Source: Odontocerum albicorne (Eukaryota > Arthropoda > Insecta > Trichoptera > Odontoceridae). Taken from it: DNA of 64,000 nt. Location: contig OX463848.1 in the NCBI GenBank assembly GCA_949825065.1, positions 41,372,766 to 41,436,765 of the forward strand. The letters run 5' to 3'. The translations under genes and the position numbers were made by a program. Shown here one piece after another: positions 20,130 through 30,463 of this stretch; position 1 is the first letter of the stretch; every line of letters begins with the position of its first letter. The notes below the pieces were generated by a model, which did not search any database, had not been told where the DNA came from, and saw only the letters and a list, made by a program, of their open reading frames with translations.

Positions 20130-20640
20130 ATTTTACGCATGACAAGAAATACACATAATTTGCAAAAATACAAGTAATTTAATTTGTACACACAATTTTA
20201 ATGAATCTGGGTTTGTTGCCTTTCATTTGTCGTGCCCCCAGTAAACTAGGCTTTTGCCTGTATCTCACTGAGGACATAAAGCATGAAAAAATAAAACGAT
20301 ATTTCTTTCCGATTTTTGATTTCATAAAACCCCGTTGCACATTCTCATCAACCTGACAAACAGTGACACTCAATTACATATGTATACATCACGCGAAATC
20401 AAACTCCTCACACTTCATCTCTCCAGACAGACCAAAAATATTCATCCCACAATATACCGCACATAATCATAAATATAAAAACAAAAATATAAATATAAAA
20501 CAACAAAAAACACCACACTCAAGAGCTCACACAAATCTTTTACACAAGTCATTCCTCTTGCAAGGCCAAGTACTCAAACTCCTGTCGCAATAACAATCAC
20601 GCTCCGATCGACTGCCTAAATTGTTTTCCTCCCTTTGCCT
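20130..20640 (-). mobile_element. LINE-G 3' UTR, copy 2
   Basis: Reverse copy of the block at 7560-8190. It starts with the tail end (ACGCATGACAAGAAATACAC), then CCAGTAAACTAGGCTTTTGC, the AACCTGACAAACAGTGACAC phrase and, at its far end, GCTCCGATCGACTGCCTAAA, which corresponds to the ORF end of copy 1. Confidence 0.7.
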
Positions 20641-20649
20641 TTATTTGGG

Positions 20650-20878
20650 CAAAAGATGTTTTAACAAATACATGAAGTGACAATATATGACAGAAAACGG
20701 AATGAAATGACAAGGGATAAATGTAAACTTAAGGCTGATATGTTGAGTACTATAAAGAAGAGCGTGCTGTGTTGATTTGAAGAGTTGATGTGGAACGAAT
20801 GAATGAAGAAAGTCTAACAAAAGAGGTATATATTGCAAATGTAAGTGAAAGGCGTGTGAGAAGACGACCAAGGAAAGT
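20650..20878 (+). mobile_element. LINE-E fragment leading into the tandem duplication
   Basis: AACTTAAGGCTGATATGTTG, AAGAAGAGCGTGCTGTG and GAACGAATGAATGAAGAAAG reproduce on the plus strand the LINE-E segment upstream of its HVERMN motif. GCAAATGTAAGTGAAAGGCG and AGACGACCAAGG follow. Confidence 0.6.
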
Positions 20879-21544
20879 ATGGTGAAATCTAGTGAAAGAC
20901 ATACTGAAAGAAGGAAGCGTAAAAAGTCAGAGAAATCGAATGTGTTTCATTATATGGTGTTTGGATTTGGAAGAGGCTTAAGTTGTGGCGAGATCTGGTA
21001 CTCTGTCTTTTCTGCCAACCTCGACAGGGAGATAACATGATAATATGGATGTATAGGAGAAAACAGTTTATATTTTTTAACATGTGTTACGATGAATAGT
21101 ATATAATTGCAATTATACAGCGTATTTCGATGGTATCATAGTTGAAATTATTTAAAAATAATGATGTCATTATGTGAAAGAATGTATTGTACATAAATGT
21201 AAAACAATAGTATGGTGGAATCTAGTGAAAGACATACTGAAAGAAGGAAGCGTAAAAAGTCAGAGAAATCGAATGTGTTTCATTATATGGTGTTTGGATT
21301 TGGAAGAGGCTTAAGTTGTGGCGAGATCTGGTACTCTGTCTTTTCTGCCAACCTCGACAGGGAGATAACATGATAATATGGATGTATAGGAGAAAACAGT
21401 TTATATTTTTTAACATGTGTTACGATGAATAGTATATAATTGCAATTATACAGCGTATTTCGATGGTATCATAGTTGAAATTATTTAAAAATAATGATGT
21501 CATTATGTGAAAGAATGTATTGTACATAAATGTAAAACAATAAC
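20879..21544 (+). repeat. 333-bp tandem duplication including a LINE-E end
   Basis: 20879-21211 and 21212-21544 are almost identical; one difference is GGTGAAATC versus GGTGGAATC. Each unit has the end of LINE-E (GTAAAAAGTCAGAGAAATCG, TTGGAAGAGGCTTAAG, AACCTCGACAGGGAGATAAC) plus about 170 bp of following DNA. The near identity shows a recent duplication or an assembly artefact. Confidence 0.9.
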
Positions 21545-22894
21545 GAACAATATTTCTTCTTCCAAGTGGTATTGCTTGTGGCAAAGCTTCATGATTCCTG
21601 AATGATCTGGAACTGAACAGTGATTCTTCCGACGGCTTAAAGAATATAACATTTCATTTCAATGACGAAATATATTTCTCCATGACGCTTTTTCTCTCCC
21701 AGTATTTGATGATATTTGCAAATATTTTGCGTTTAAGTATTTTTTGCAAATATTATTGTAATCTTTTTTCTTACTTATTGGTAAAAATCTGTATAACTCT
21801 TCACTGGTTAGTCGAAATAAATTGCTGCATGGCAACAAAGTTGGCCATGGTTTACATTACTTAAAAAAATACTAAGTAAATAATATATAAAATACTAACC
21901 CAGTCTTAAAAGGATGAAATTTTTACAGGCGTTTAAAATTTAAAAAAACATTGTAGATATGTAAAGTAAATGTTTTTTGTATAATTTCACTAAAAAGCAA
22001 TTTACTTTTTTTATATTCTTATCGTATTATTCACTATGATCTTAACTAAGCAGTCGTGGTAATTTAACTTGACCTTACGAGCGAATTGACCGCACTGCAG
22101 AAAGTATGACATGCTTTCGTTTCTCACAATCAGTAATATTTCTACCACAGCCTTTGATTGCAGCCCTTACTAAGCTCGTATGCTTTATGATGAGGACCAT
22201 TCTATTTTATCGTTGAACACCAGTGTTACCATTGTATCTTCCCATCTGGTAATGTGACTGAAGTATTTGAGTATTCACTGTTGTGAAATAGAAAATACTT
22301 CTCGATTTGCAGTTATTTCAGAATCGACAATAAAACTTTGAAAGAAGTCTGTCTACAAGCGAATTGAAACTGGGACGAGAATTATAGATTTTTTTCCCCC
22401 GTCGAATTAAGCCAATCTAGCAATGCTGGCTACGATATTGATTAAGTGAAGAAATTTTTATTATAAATCTGAAAATGAACAGAATTTATAATATATTAAC
22501 AGTGAAAGATCTAAGAGGCAGATATGGTTTTCAGCCAGACTCTTGAATTTATACCTTTGATGCTTCCAACACAAAAGCATCCTGAATTATTTATTTCAGC
22601 GGGTTTCTGAAATAAAGCGAACAACATTATTAATATACCATTTTCGTTTTCCCCTCAGCTTTAAATAAAAAAACATTCACTTCTATTTGAAAAATTGAGC
22701 AGAAATTTAAAAGGAAAATTATTTATGGTTTATATATATATTTTTTTTATGTAAACGCATTTGCAGTTAATGTGATACTATAGTACATTGCTCGTATAAC
22801 ATTTTTTTTTTTTTCCTAACGCGTTTTTATTTGTCATTCAAGACATTTGATACGTTTCGAATTGTTGGAGGAGATCGTCATCAATTTTTTAAGG
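21545..22894. other. Unassigned long AT-rich stretch
   Basis: No TIR, satellite or coding homology was recognised. A T-run lies at 22801-22815. Host intergenic or intronic DNA is possible. Confidence 0.4.
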
Positions 22895-23085
22895 TAATAA
22901 TAAAAAGATAAAAACACAATTTATATAGCGCCGTTTAAACAACAGTCTCTTCTCCAGGACGCTCTTACTCGGTATTCGAACCCACTATTATTAGCTTATT
23001 AAAAATATATCAAAATAAATATATATAAATTGTATGTAAGAATAGGAAAGTGGTGGCTGCGGATATAAGATGAGGTTCTTTTCCG
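22895..23085 (-). mobile_element. SINE1, copy 2
   Basis: On the minus strand GTGGGTTCGAATACCGAGTA is the B box, then AGAGCGTCCTGGAGAAG and AAACGGCGCTATATAAATTG, ending in TTATTATT-like sequence as in copy 1. Upstream GTCTTATCCGCAGCCACCAC corresponds to the ACCACAGCCACCGCC head of copy 1. Confidence 0.65.
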
Positions 23086-23236
23086 CATCAATGTATGTTA
23101 AGGTAAACATATTTTGTAAGAAGCCTCAGAAAACTTATCAAGGCAAGACGAACTACAGAAAAATATTATTAGATCTTCCGACATGTAACACATTCGGATT
23201 TAGGTGTACTGTAATTTTTTGTGTGTAATGGTTGTA

Positions 23237-24195
23237 CTATGCGTATCCAGAAAGTAAGTGTACTGAGGCTCTCACGACCAGATGGATTATATTTTCGACA
23301 TGTTGGCTACATTTCCGTGTAGCCTGACCCTTCCCCTCCTCAACGAGATCAGTTCGAGGTCAGTACGTTGAGAAGTGTCGACGCGACAACACGTTTCGTG
23401 AAAAATGTCAAACCAATCTCCCGCCAAGTGCGAAATACGCGGCGTCATCCGTTATCTCGTTTGGAAGGGAAACCCTCCGGTTGAGGTTTATAATGAGGTA
23501 AAAACTGCATATGGTGATAAAGCTATGAATCGTACGAGTGTGTACAAGTGGTGTCGCGAGTTTAAAAACGGTCACGTCACACCTCTTCACCCTCCGCCAA
23601 AAAGTTCAAAACCACAATTTCAGCCAAGAAAATCATGGCGCCCGTGTTTTGGGACTGTCAAGGCATAATTTTAATTGAATATATGCCTCAAGGGGAGACC
23701 ATCAACTCTGCAAGATACTGTGAGACCCTAAAAAAATTGCGGAGGGCGATTCAAAACAAGAGGAGAGGCATGCTGACAAAGGGAGTCTGCCTGCTGCACG
23801 ACAATGCCAGACCACACACGGCCAACGCCACGAAGGAACTGCTCGCCTCGTTTAAATGGGATGTCCTGAACCATCCCGCGCATTCCCCTGACCTAGCACC
23901 TTTAGGTTACTATCTCTTTACCTCCCTGAAACTGCACATGGGTGGAAAAAGGTTTTCAACCGACGAGGAGGTAAAGGAGGAGGTGGAGAAGTGGACGGAG
24001 GGGTTAGCGGGAAACTACTTCGAGGAAGGCATCAAAAAGTTGATACCCCGCTTCACCACCTGCATTGAGAGGAATGGCGACTATGTCGAAAAATAGCTTA
24101 CATATGTACTACGGTAACCACGTAATTTTTTTGTTTAAATAAAAAAAATTATAACCTACAAAAATTCAGTACACTTAGTTTCTGGATATGCCTCA
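23237..24195 (+). mobile_element. Mariner M1, copy 2 (shared internal deletion)
   Basis: TA flanks at 23235-23236 and 24196-24197; TIR core ATCCAGAAAGTAAGTGTACT. It is 959 bp long. It shares its internal deletion junction with copies 3 and 4 and is very similar to them throughout. Confidence 0.92.
23405..24096 (+). pseudogene. Mariner M1 transposase, deleted, third Asp lost
   Basis: ATG 23405 opens MSNQSPAKCEIRGVIRYLVW and the first HTH runs intact to KWCREFKNG. The deletion then jumps to HVTPLHPPPKSSK in a shifted frame; in the other frame the same bases give SPPPKKFKTTISA. The catalytic half from VFWDCQGIILIEYMPQGETI onward is open to 24096. The second HTH and the first catalytic Asp are missing. 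The second Asp is intact (HDNARPHTA), but the third is Gly (SPDLAPLGYYLF), unlike copies 1, 3 and 4. Confidence 0.9.
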
Positions 24196-24197
24196 TA

Positions 24198-24779
24198 TAT
24201 AATAAAAAAAATTGACAAAACGTCACAAAATGAAGTTTTAACTGTCCCGCTACTTTTGAAGGCTAAGGCCACACCAAAGTGCTTCGCTTAGTGCTAAGGT
24301 GCTATGTGACTAATAAACTAGGTGACTTCAGGCTTGGCCACACCAAAGCGCTTCGCATAAATTAATTTTTGAATCCGGTCTGATAACAAAATGTAATAAA
24401 ACCGTATTTCTTGAATTATCATAATTTGCGTTTTATAATAAAAAAAGAATATTTAAAAATTTCTCCCTGTTACTTTTCTTGGCGATAGTCACGCGCGATA
24501 AAAGAAGTAATAGTCTCAAATTGGTCGTTTTTTTCACTCCATTCTTTGGCGGAGGAGAAGAAAAAATACTAAAGGAAAACTCCTATTTCCCCCTCTGTAA
24601 TCTAGTGCATATATCACTGTCCTCGGTGTCTAGACTCTAGACGGTCCACACCCTAAGACATCAAATGAGTCTGTAATCTTGGCAAGGTAGAAAGAAAAAA
24701 TAAAAAAATAATATAAAAGTTTTATTTTTTAATGATATCATTTTTGTGTGATTTTTCCTACATACTCGTACATATAGCC
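24198..24779. other. Unassigned, with a 20-bp direct repeat
   Basis: GGCCACACCAAAGTGCTTCG (24267) and GGCCACACCAAAGCGCTTCG (24336) are direct repeats about 69 bp apart. Nothing else was recognised. Confidence 0.4.
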
Positions 24780-24834
24780 CATTCTGCCATTTCCCTGCTC
24801 GAGTAGGCTAAAAGGGCAGAAGACTTTCAAAACA
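24780..24834 (-). mobile_element. LINE-E 3' end scrap
   Basis: CATTCTGCCATTTCCCTGCT, CGAGTAGGCTAAAAGGGCAG is the minus-strand LINE-E extreme 3' end. Confidence 0.5.
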
Positions 24835-24942
24835 AGACTTGTATGTTGTTTATAGTTAAGGCATTAACGTTGTGGAGGTTTAAAGACATTGTAATTTATT
24901 TTTATCAAACACTGTTTATTCCATTTTTTTGTAACGGTATAA

Positions 24943-24979
24943 CCCTACCGGTTCAAGGCTTTCACCTCATCTTCAGGGG
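24943..24979 (-). ncRNA. Hammerhead-like motif, PLE copy 1, left end
   Basis: Minus strand CCC|CUGAAGA|U|GAGGU-GAAA-GCCUU|GAAC|CGGUA|GGG. One A of the conserved GAAA is deleted, so activity is doubtful. Confidence 0.4.
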
Positions 24980-25085
24980 TGCACAAACAAAACTAAATTC
25001 TGTTCGAACAAATATTCCAAGTCACAAAAAGCCAGCTTTTTATGACTTGGAATATTTCTTCAGCTCTGGAATCTCTTATTTAATG

Positions 25086-25391
25086 GGAAAGGCAAAAATG
25101 GAATACTTAGCAACAGTGGTGTGTATAAACTTTTATGTGCCGACTGTGATAATTTCTATATAGGAAAGACAGGAAGATCTTTTGAAAAGAGATTTCGTGA
25201 ACACAAATCCACCTTAACAAATCCTCTAATTTATTCTGAAATGGCTAATCATTGTCACCGTGAAAACCATAATTTTTCTATTGATGATGCCAAATTCTTA
25301 CATATCAGTAGTAACGGGAATAAATTTGACAGATTAGAGGCCCTAGAAATTTCTAAGTCAGTACATCGATCCGAACATCTGGTGAACAGTT
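25086..25391 (+). pseudogene. PLE GIY-YIG endonuclease domain, truncated
   Basis: The frame reads GKNGILSNSGVYKLLCADCD, then NFYIGKTGRSFEKRFREH. This has the GIY-YIG signature in the form GVY...YIG, followed by the conserved Arg region of the family, and continues to MANHCHRENHNFSIDDA and DRLEALEISKSVHRSEHLVN. In PLEs this domain lies C-terminal to the reverse transcriptase and nicks the target DNA. Two Cys (LCAD and CD) precede the YIG strand, as in many PLE endonucleases. No RT is present upstream. The frame is cut by LINE-R at 25392 just after HLVN; the sister copy at 31593 shows the normal continuation (TYIPKISPLLAEIVPYL). Confidence 0.85.
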
Positions 25392-25784
25392 CTTCTTCTT
25401 GATGTGCCCTGTCAGGTCCCCCCGACGTTGGCAATCACTCTGGCGAAGGCTTCTCTGTCTTGCGCGACCCGGAACAGCTCCTCCACACGTCCCATTCCGG
25501 TCCAGTCTCTTATATTTCGCAGCCAAGACGTTTGCCTTCTACCTGGACCACGATGTCCCTCGATTTTCCCCATGAGTATTAATTGGAGTACACTATATTT
25601 ATCTCCACGCAGAATGTGACCCAGATATGAGATCTTACGGACCTTAACATCTTTCAGCAGCTGTCTACTGCAGTTAGCTCTCCTCAAAACCACTGAATTA
25701 CTGACCAGATCTGTCCATGGTATGCGAAGCATTCTCCTGTGCAACCACATTTCGAATGCTTCTAACCTATTCATAGTATGCACA
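25392..25784 (-). mobile_element. LINE-R 3' fragment inserted in PLE (10-bp target duplication)
   Basis: It is flanked by GTGAACAGTT at 25382-25391 and 25785-25794. On the minus strand one frame is open for 123 codons (25783-25412): MNRLEAFEMWLHRRMLRIPW, then NCSRQLLKDVKVRKISYLGH, GHRGPGRRQTSWLRNIRDW and VEELFRVAQDREAFARVIAN. This is the C-terminal region of a LINE ORF2 found widely in insects. A 3' tail of (GAA)n-like sequence (ATCAAGAAGAAG) follows. Insertion by target-primed reverse transcription explains the 5' truncation and the duplication. Confidence 0.88.
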
Positions 25785-25916
25785 GTGAACAGTTAGATCC
25801 CAAAAATCTCTCCGCTCTTGGCCGAAATCGTCCCATGCCTCCCTCACTCCTCAGCCCCAACCGTTGAAGCGTGTATATCGGTACCAGTTCGAACATAATT
25901 TAGTCTTGTTTGTGCT

Positions 25917-25954
25917 CCCCTGAAGATGAGGGGAAAGCCTTGAAACCGGTAGGA
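25917..25954 (+). ncRNA. Hammerhead-like motif, PLE copy 1, right end
   Basis: CCC|CUGAAGA|U|GAGGG-GAAA-GCCUU|GAAAC|CG|GUA|GGA. Stem II has a G:G mismatch next to the loop and stem I ends GGA, so folding is weaker than in the best copies. Confidence 0.45.
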
Positions 25955-26099
25955 TTATACCGTTACAAAAAAGTGGAATCAACAGTGTTTGATAAAAATA
26001 AATTACGAGACTTTTATATATCGACACACATATTTCGCCCTTTTTTAATTGAATCATTAGTAATATTTTTTTAAAAGCTTCATTTTATATTTATTTTTT

Positions 26100-26455
26100 T
26101 ATGATTATGTGCATACCGCACATGTGGGATGAACTTTTTGGTATGTCTGGAGTGATGAAAAGTGAGGGGTGGATTTGCATGATATATGCACATGTAATTA
26201 AGTGTCACTGTTTGTCAGGTTAATGAGAATGTGCAATGGAGTTTTATGTAATCAAAAATTGGAAAGAAGCATCTATTTATTTTTTCATGCTATACGTCCT
26301 CAGTGAGATACAGGCAAAACCCTAGTTAACTGGGGACACGACAAATGAAAGGCAACAAACCCAGATCCATTAAAATTGTGTGTGCAAATTAAATTACCTG
26401 TTGTTTTTTTTTCGCAAATCGTGTATATATCTTATAATGTGTAAAATAAATAAAT
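26100..26455 (+). mobile_element. LINE-G 3' UTR, copy 3
   Basis: GGGATGAACTTTTTGGTATG, GTGTCACTGTTTGTCAGG, CAGGCAAAACCCTAGTTAAC, GGACACGACAAATGAAAGG and the AATAAATAAATAAAA tail follow the order of copy 1. 5'-truncated. Confidence 0.7.
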
Positions 26456-26505
26456 AAAAACAAATTTGTCAAATCACTCGTTTTATAATACTAAAACGCT
26501 TTCTG

Positions 26506-27457
26506 CTATGCGTATCCAGAAAGTAAGTGTACTGAGGCTCTCACAGCCGGATGGATTTTATTTTCGACATGTTGGCTACGTGTAGCCTGACCCTTCCCCT
26601 CCGCAATGAGATCGGTTCGAGGTCAGTACGTTGAGAAGTGTCGACGCGACAACACGTTTCGTGAAAAATGTCAATCCGATCTCCCGTCAAGTGCGAAAAA
26701 CGCGGCGTCATCCGTTATCTCGTTTGGAAGGGAAAACCTCCGGTTGAGGTTTATAATGAGGTGAAAACTGCATATGGTGATAAAGCTATGAATCGTACGA
26801 GTGTGTACAAGTGGTGTCGCGAGTTTAAAAACGGTCACGTCACACCTCTTCACCCTCCGCCAAAAAGTTCAAAACCACAATTTCAGCCAAGAAAATCATG
26901 GCATCCGTGTTTTGGGACTGTCAAGGCATAATTTTAATTGAATATATGCCTCAAGGGGAGACCATCAACTCTGAAAGATACTGTGAGACCCTAAAAAAAT
27001 TGCGGAGGGCGATTCAGAACAAGAGGAGAGGCATGCTGACAAAGGGAGTCTGCCTGCTGCACGACAATGCCAGACCACACACGGCCAACGCCACGAAGGA
27101 ACTGCTCGCCTCGTTTAAATGGGATGTCCTGAACCATTCCGCGCATTCCCCTGACCTAGCACCTTCAGATTACTATTTCTTTACCTCCCTGAAGCTGCAC
27201 ATGGGTGGAAAAGGTTTTCAACTCACGAGGAGGTAAAGGAGAATGTGGAGAAGTGGACGGAGGGGTTGGCGGGAAGCTACTTCGAGGCAGGCATCAAAAA
27301 GTTGATACCCCGCTTCACCACCTGCATTGAGAGGAATGGCGACTATGTCGAAAAATAGCTTACATATGTACTACGGTAACCACGTAATTTTTTTGTTTAA
27401 ATAAAAAAAATTGTAACCGACAAAAATTCAGTACACTTACTTTCTGGATATGCCTCG
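26506..27457 (+). mobile_element. Mariner M1, copy 3 (shared internal deletion)
   Basis: The left flank is TG (26504-26505) where TA is expected; the right flank is TA (27458-27459). TIR core ATCCAGAAAGTAAGTGTACT. It is 952 bp long with the same internal junction as copies 2 and 4. Confidence 0.9.
26668..27357 (+). pseudogene. Mariner M1 transposase, deleted and frameshifted
   Basis: The N-terminal frame opens MSIRSPVKCEKRGVIRYLVW and runs to the shared deletion (KNGHVTPLHPPP). The catalytic half is open from about 26898 through VFWDCQGIILIEYMPQGETI, HDNARPHTA and SPDLAPSDYYFF, keeping the second and third Asp. Loss of one A in GGAAAAAGG near 27211 shifts the frame so that it stops at 27236; the original end (CIERNGDYVEK) is in another frame to 27357. 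Confidence 0.9.
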
Positions 27458-27459
27458 TA

Positions 27460-28289
27460 TATCACCAGATGGCCCTTTTTTATTATTTTGGCAAATGATC
27501 TAAAATCATTCTCAATTGCCCCAACTATCTTTGCTGACGTATCTCGATAAAATTAACTTAAAGTTTTACTTCTAAGGTCTCAAGTATTGGGTATTTTTTT
27601 TAATTCTATCCCTCTTTGAGACTTACAACTCCTCTGCAATATTTGATTTCTACCGTTTATATCCTTGTTCTTACAATTCCCTTCAGAATTCATTGCTCGT
27701 GATTTTAAATTGATGTTGATCACAAGATTATTTTGAAGACTGATATATGAAAAGCTCTACCTTTCTAGCTTTAGAACTTTATTGCAGTTGGCAGTATGTT
27801 GATCAAATTCATAATATTTTACATCCTAAGAGAGTCATCTTCTTAGTCATGTTGCTCATAGATAAGCGTCGTGGTTACCTGATGATAAAACACTTCTATT
27901 CTATTATTTACTGATGATTTAAAGGTCTTTTGAAAACTTTCTTATGATGATTATTTACTCCTGCAGTCGGACTTGAACGCTTTTTAGGAATGGAATCAAA
28001 TTGAAAGACATAATTTCAACATTGGGAAATGTTTACTCTTGTCTTTTTCAAGAGCAATGTTTTTTTAAATACTTTATATGCATTTTAAACGGTCTTACGA
28101 TTCATAGAGCAGAATGCATTACAGACTTAGCTATTAATTTAAATAGTAGGCTCCTATTTGGTCCTCAAGCGAAGAAAGTGTGTGAGTCTGCTTAAAGAGT
28201 ATTGGAGTTAGTGATACAGGTCTCTTAGTCATTTGTGAAGGGGGTAGATTCTCAGATCTCTCTACAGCGCGTTTACATGTAGTAAGTTA
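27460..28289. other. Unassigned
   Basis: AT-rich; a 64-codon frame at 28001-28195 has no motif. No repeat relation was noticed up to the start of the minisatellite. Confidence 0.4.
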
Positions 28290-29068
28290 GAATGTGGAGC
28301 ATTGGTGTGGAAAATTGGTGTGGAGCATTGGTGTGGAGCATTGGTGTGGAAAATTGGTGTGGAGCATTGGTGTGGAGCATTGGTGTGGAGCATTGGTGTG
28401 GAGCATATGTGTGGAGCATTGGTGTGGAGCATTGGTGTGGAGCATTGGTGTGGAGCATTGGTGTGGAGCATTGGTGTGGAGCATTGGTGTGGAGCATTGG
28501 TGTGGAGCATTGGTGTGGAGCATTGGTGTGGAGCATTGGTGTGGAGCATTGGTGTGGAGCATTGGTGTGGAGCATTGGTGTGGAGCATTGGTGTGGAGCA
28601 TTGGTGTGGAGCATTGGTGTGGAGCATTGGTGTGGAGCATTGGTGTGGAGCATTGGTGTGGAGCATTGGTGTGGAGCATTGGTGTGGAGCATTGGTGTGG
28701 AGCATTGGTGTGGAGCATTGGTGTGGAGCATTGGTGTGGAGCATTGGTGTGGAGCATTGGTGTGGAGCATTGGTGTGGAGCATTGGTGTGGAGCATTGGT
28801 GTGGAGCATTGGTGTGGAGCATTGGTGTGGAGCATTGGTGTGGAGCATTGGTGTGGAGCATTGGTGTGGAGCATTGGTGTGGAGCATTGGTGTGGAGCAT
28901 TGGTGTGGAGCATTGGTGTGGAGCATTGGTGTGGAGCATTGGTGTGGAGCATTGGTGTGGAGCATTGGTGTGGAGCATTGGTGTGGAGCATTGGTGTGGA
29001 TCAATGGTGTGGAGCATTGGTGTGGAGCATTAGTGTGGAGCATTGGTGTGGAGCATTAGTGTGGAGCT
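28290..29068. repeat. 13-bp minisatellite, about 60 units
   Basis: The unit is GGTGTGGAGCATT. The left end alternates GTGGAAAATTG variants every third unit (39-bp spacing near 28305 and 28344) and has one GCATATG unit near 28405. The core from about 28420 to 28995 looks perfectly uniform, and the right end has scattered variants (GATCAAT, GCATTAG). Since 13 is one more than a multiple of three and the unit has no stop codon in any of several frames, long open frames appear on both strands (up to 260 codons). These are by-products, not genes. One strand is rich in GG doublets. Confidence 0.97.
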
Positions 29069-29344
29069 CTCGGTAAACTCGCAACTCTGAAATGGGGAAG
29101 AGAGTTCAAAAGGTTATTTCATGATTCTGTTACTTACGTATATGCGGTTTCTATTCGTTGTTACAAGGTTTCTTCTAGGTATATTGGGATACTACTGTCC
29201 AAGCATGAGGGGGAATGTGAGCGTCTCTTTTTTTTTACATTTTATCTAAGTTGCAGACGGGACAACCTCTAATCGTACTTCGTCGAAAATATATAGTTTC
29301 ACGTCCCTGACAACTTAACGAGGTACATATGGTAAATATTGATT
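29069..29344. other. Unassigned
   Basis: No feature seen. Confidence 0.4.
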
Positions 29345-29545
29345 GTTTTTTTTTATTTCACCTGGTGAGTTTATTGCCATGTGGCAATCTCTTCCAACAA
29401 ACCATAAAGATGTTTTTAATGGGCCTTAAATGAAAACCAGACTGAAATTTGTTTAAAAAAATCTTGATTCTAGCGGGGATCGAACCCGCAACCTCTGGAT
29501 CGGCAGACAAGCGTCTTACCACCAGGTCACGGAGGTCTTCTATTT
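29345..29545 (-). mobile_element. SINE2 (tRNA head, LINE-like tail), copy 1
   Basis: On the minus strand CTCCGTGACCTGGTGGTAAG (A-box side) and GCGGGTTCGATCCCCGC (B box, 29470-29486) form a tRNA-like head, but there is no acceptor stem or CCA context, so it is not a tRNA gene. After an A-rich body the tail reads TTGGAAGAGATTGCCACATG and GCAATAAACTCACCAG, then poly-A. That tail matches the LINE-T 3' end at 2285-2330 with only a few differences, the usual sign that a SINE uses that LINE's machinery. Confidence 0.75.
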
Positions 29546-29549
29546 ATAT

Positions 29550-30134
29550 TGATATATTTAGACTGAAAATAAGTAGAATTAAATTTACCAAGTGCCGCGC
29601 TATGAAAGTTTGGAGCTCTATGGCGTGATGTTACGTACATATAAATAAATAATTTATCAAATATAAATTAACATTTGTTACATTTTGTATTGAATTGTGA
29701 ACAGTGAGTGCCATTAGACATATTGAGTCTAAGGATGATGGCGTTGCATTGATAAATCGCCTGACTGTATATAGTAGAGTCTCGTATTGCCGCCTGGCAC
29801 TTGTGGTCTGTATAGCTATATTCATACTAGATAGAGCCGACTCCAGCAAATGTGTCGCCATCGTTCTCGCGGCCTTTCCCTCGGCTTTGTCAGATGGGAC
29901 GTGATTTCTTTAATGTGTGTGACACAATTCGGGCAGAGGACTCGACTATGTCAATATGATCTATCGAAATTTTCTGTATCGGTTAATCTACTTTATTTTT
30001 TTCCCATAAAAATGTGTATTTTTATTTTCCATAGTTTCGTATCGGACTTGTTTAGGCAAAACAGCGTGAAAAGAATTGGATCGAATTACCAAAAAAGTTA
30101 TATACTTAATTCTATACAAGTAAAAAAATAAACA
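29550..30134. other. Unassigned
   Basis: A less AT-rich patch (29700-29910) contains overlapping frames on both strands without motifs. No TIR found. Confidence 0.35.
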
Positions 30135-30463
30135 TACACACCAATACGCCGTTTTCCTGTCGGAGTAGGCAAAATGGAGAGATCGCTAGACTTTCTAATC
30201 TCGGCAGACATCCTTTGCCTTCTACACATTCATACACCTTCTGATAAAATACCTACGATTTCTATAACTTTCTACGATACCTTCTTTCAAAATAACATTC
30301 ACTTAATCCAACTAAACTTTTTTTGATCTTCTTTTACCATACTCTCCACTCACATTTGCATTGTATGTATATTTGTTTTGTTCATCTTTCTTCATTCATT
30401 CGTTCTTCATTCGAAACCATCTCAGCGTGCTCTTCTTCATCTTACATAACACATCAACCTTAA
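30135..30463 (-). mobile_element. LINE-E 3' fragment (split by LINE-D)
   Basis: The clearest LINE-E 3' end: GTTTTCCTGTCGGAGTAGGC at 30150, TCCTTTGCCTTCTACACATT, ACTTAATCCAACTAAAC and CATTTGCATTGTATGTATAT, all on the minus strand. It serves to align the other copies. It resumes at 30958 after the LINE-D insertion. Confidence 0.7.

Larger units (their letters stand above)
24845..26007 (+). mobile_element. Penelope-like element, 5'-truncated, copy 1
   Basis: It is bounded by AGACTTGTAT (24835-24844) and AGACTTTTAT (26008-26017), a probable 10-bp target duplication with one mismatch. Its left end is PLE terminal sequence in minus orientation (TTGTTTATAGTTAAGGC..). The middle encodes the GIY-YIG endonuclease end and the right end is plus-oriented terminal sequence. 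The reverse transcriptase is absent. LINE-R (25392-25784) interrupts it. Confidence 0.82.

Noticed and set aside
28262..29076. Six overlapping open frames of 234-260 codons
   Set aside because: All are produced by the 13-bp minisatellite, on both strands, with the same repeated peptide; no start context, no non-repetitive domain.
29465..29545. tRNA gene
   Set aside because: Good B box and A-box side but no acceptor stem and a LINE-like tail; it is the head of SINE2.
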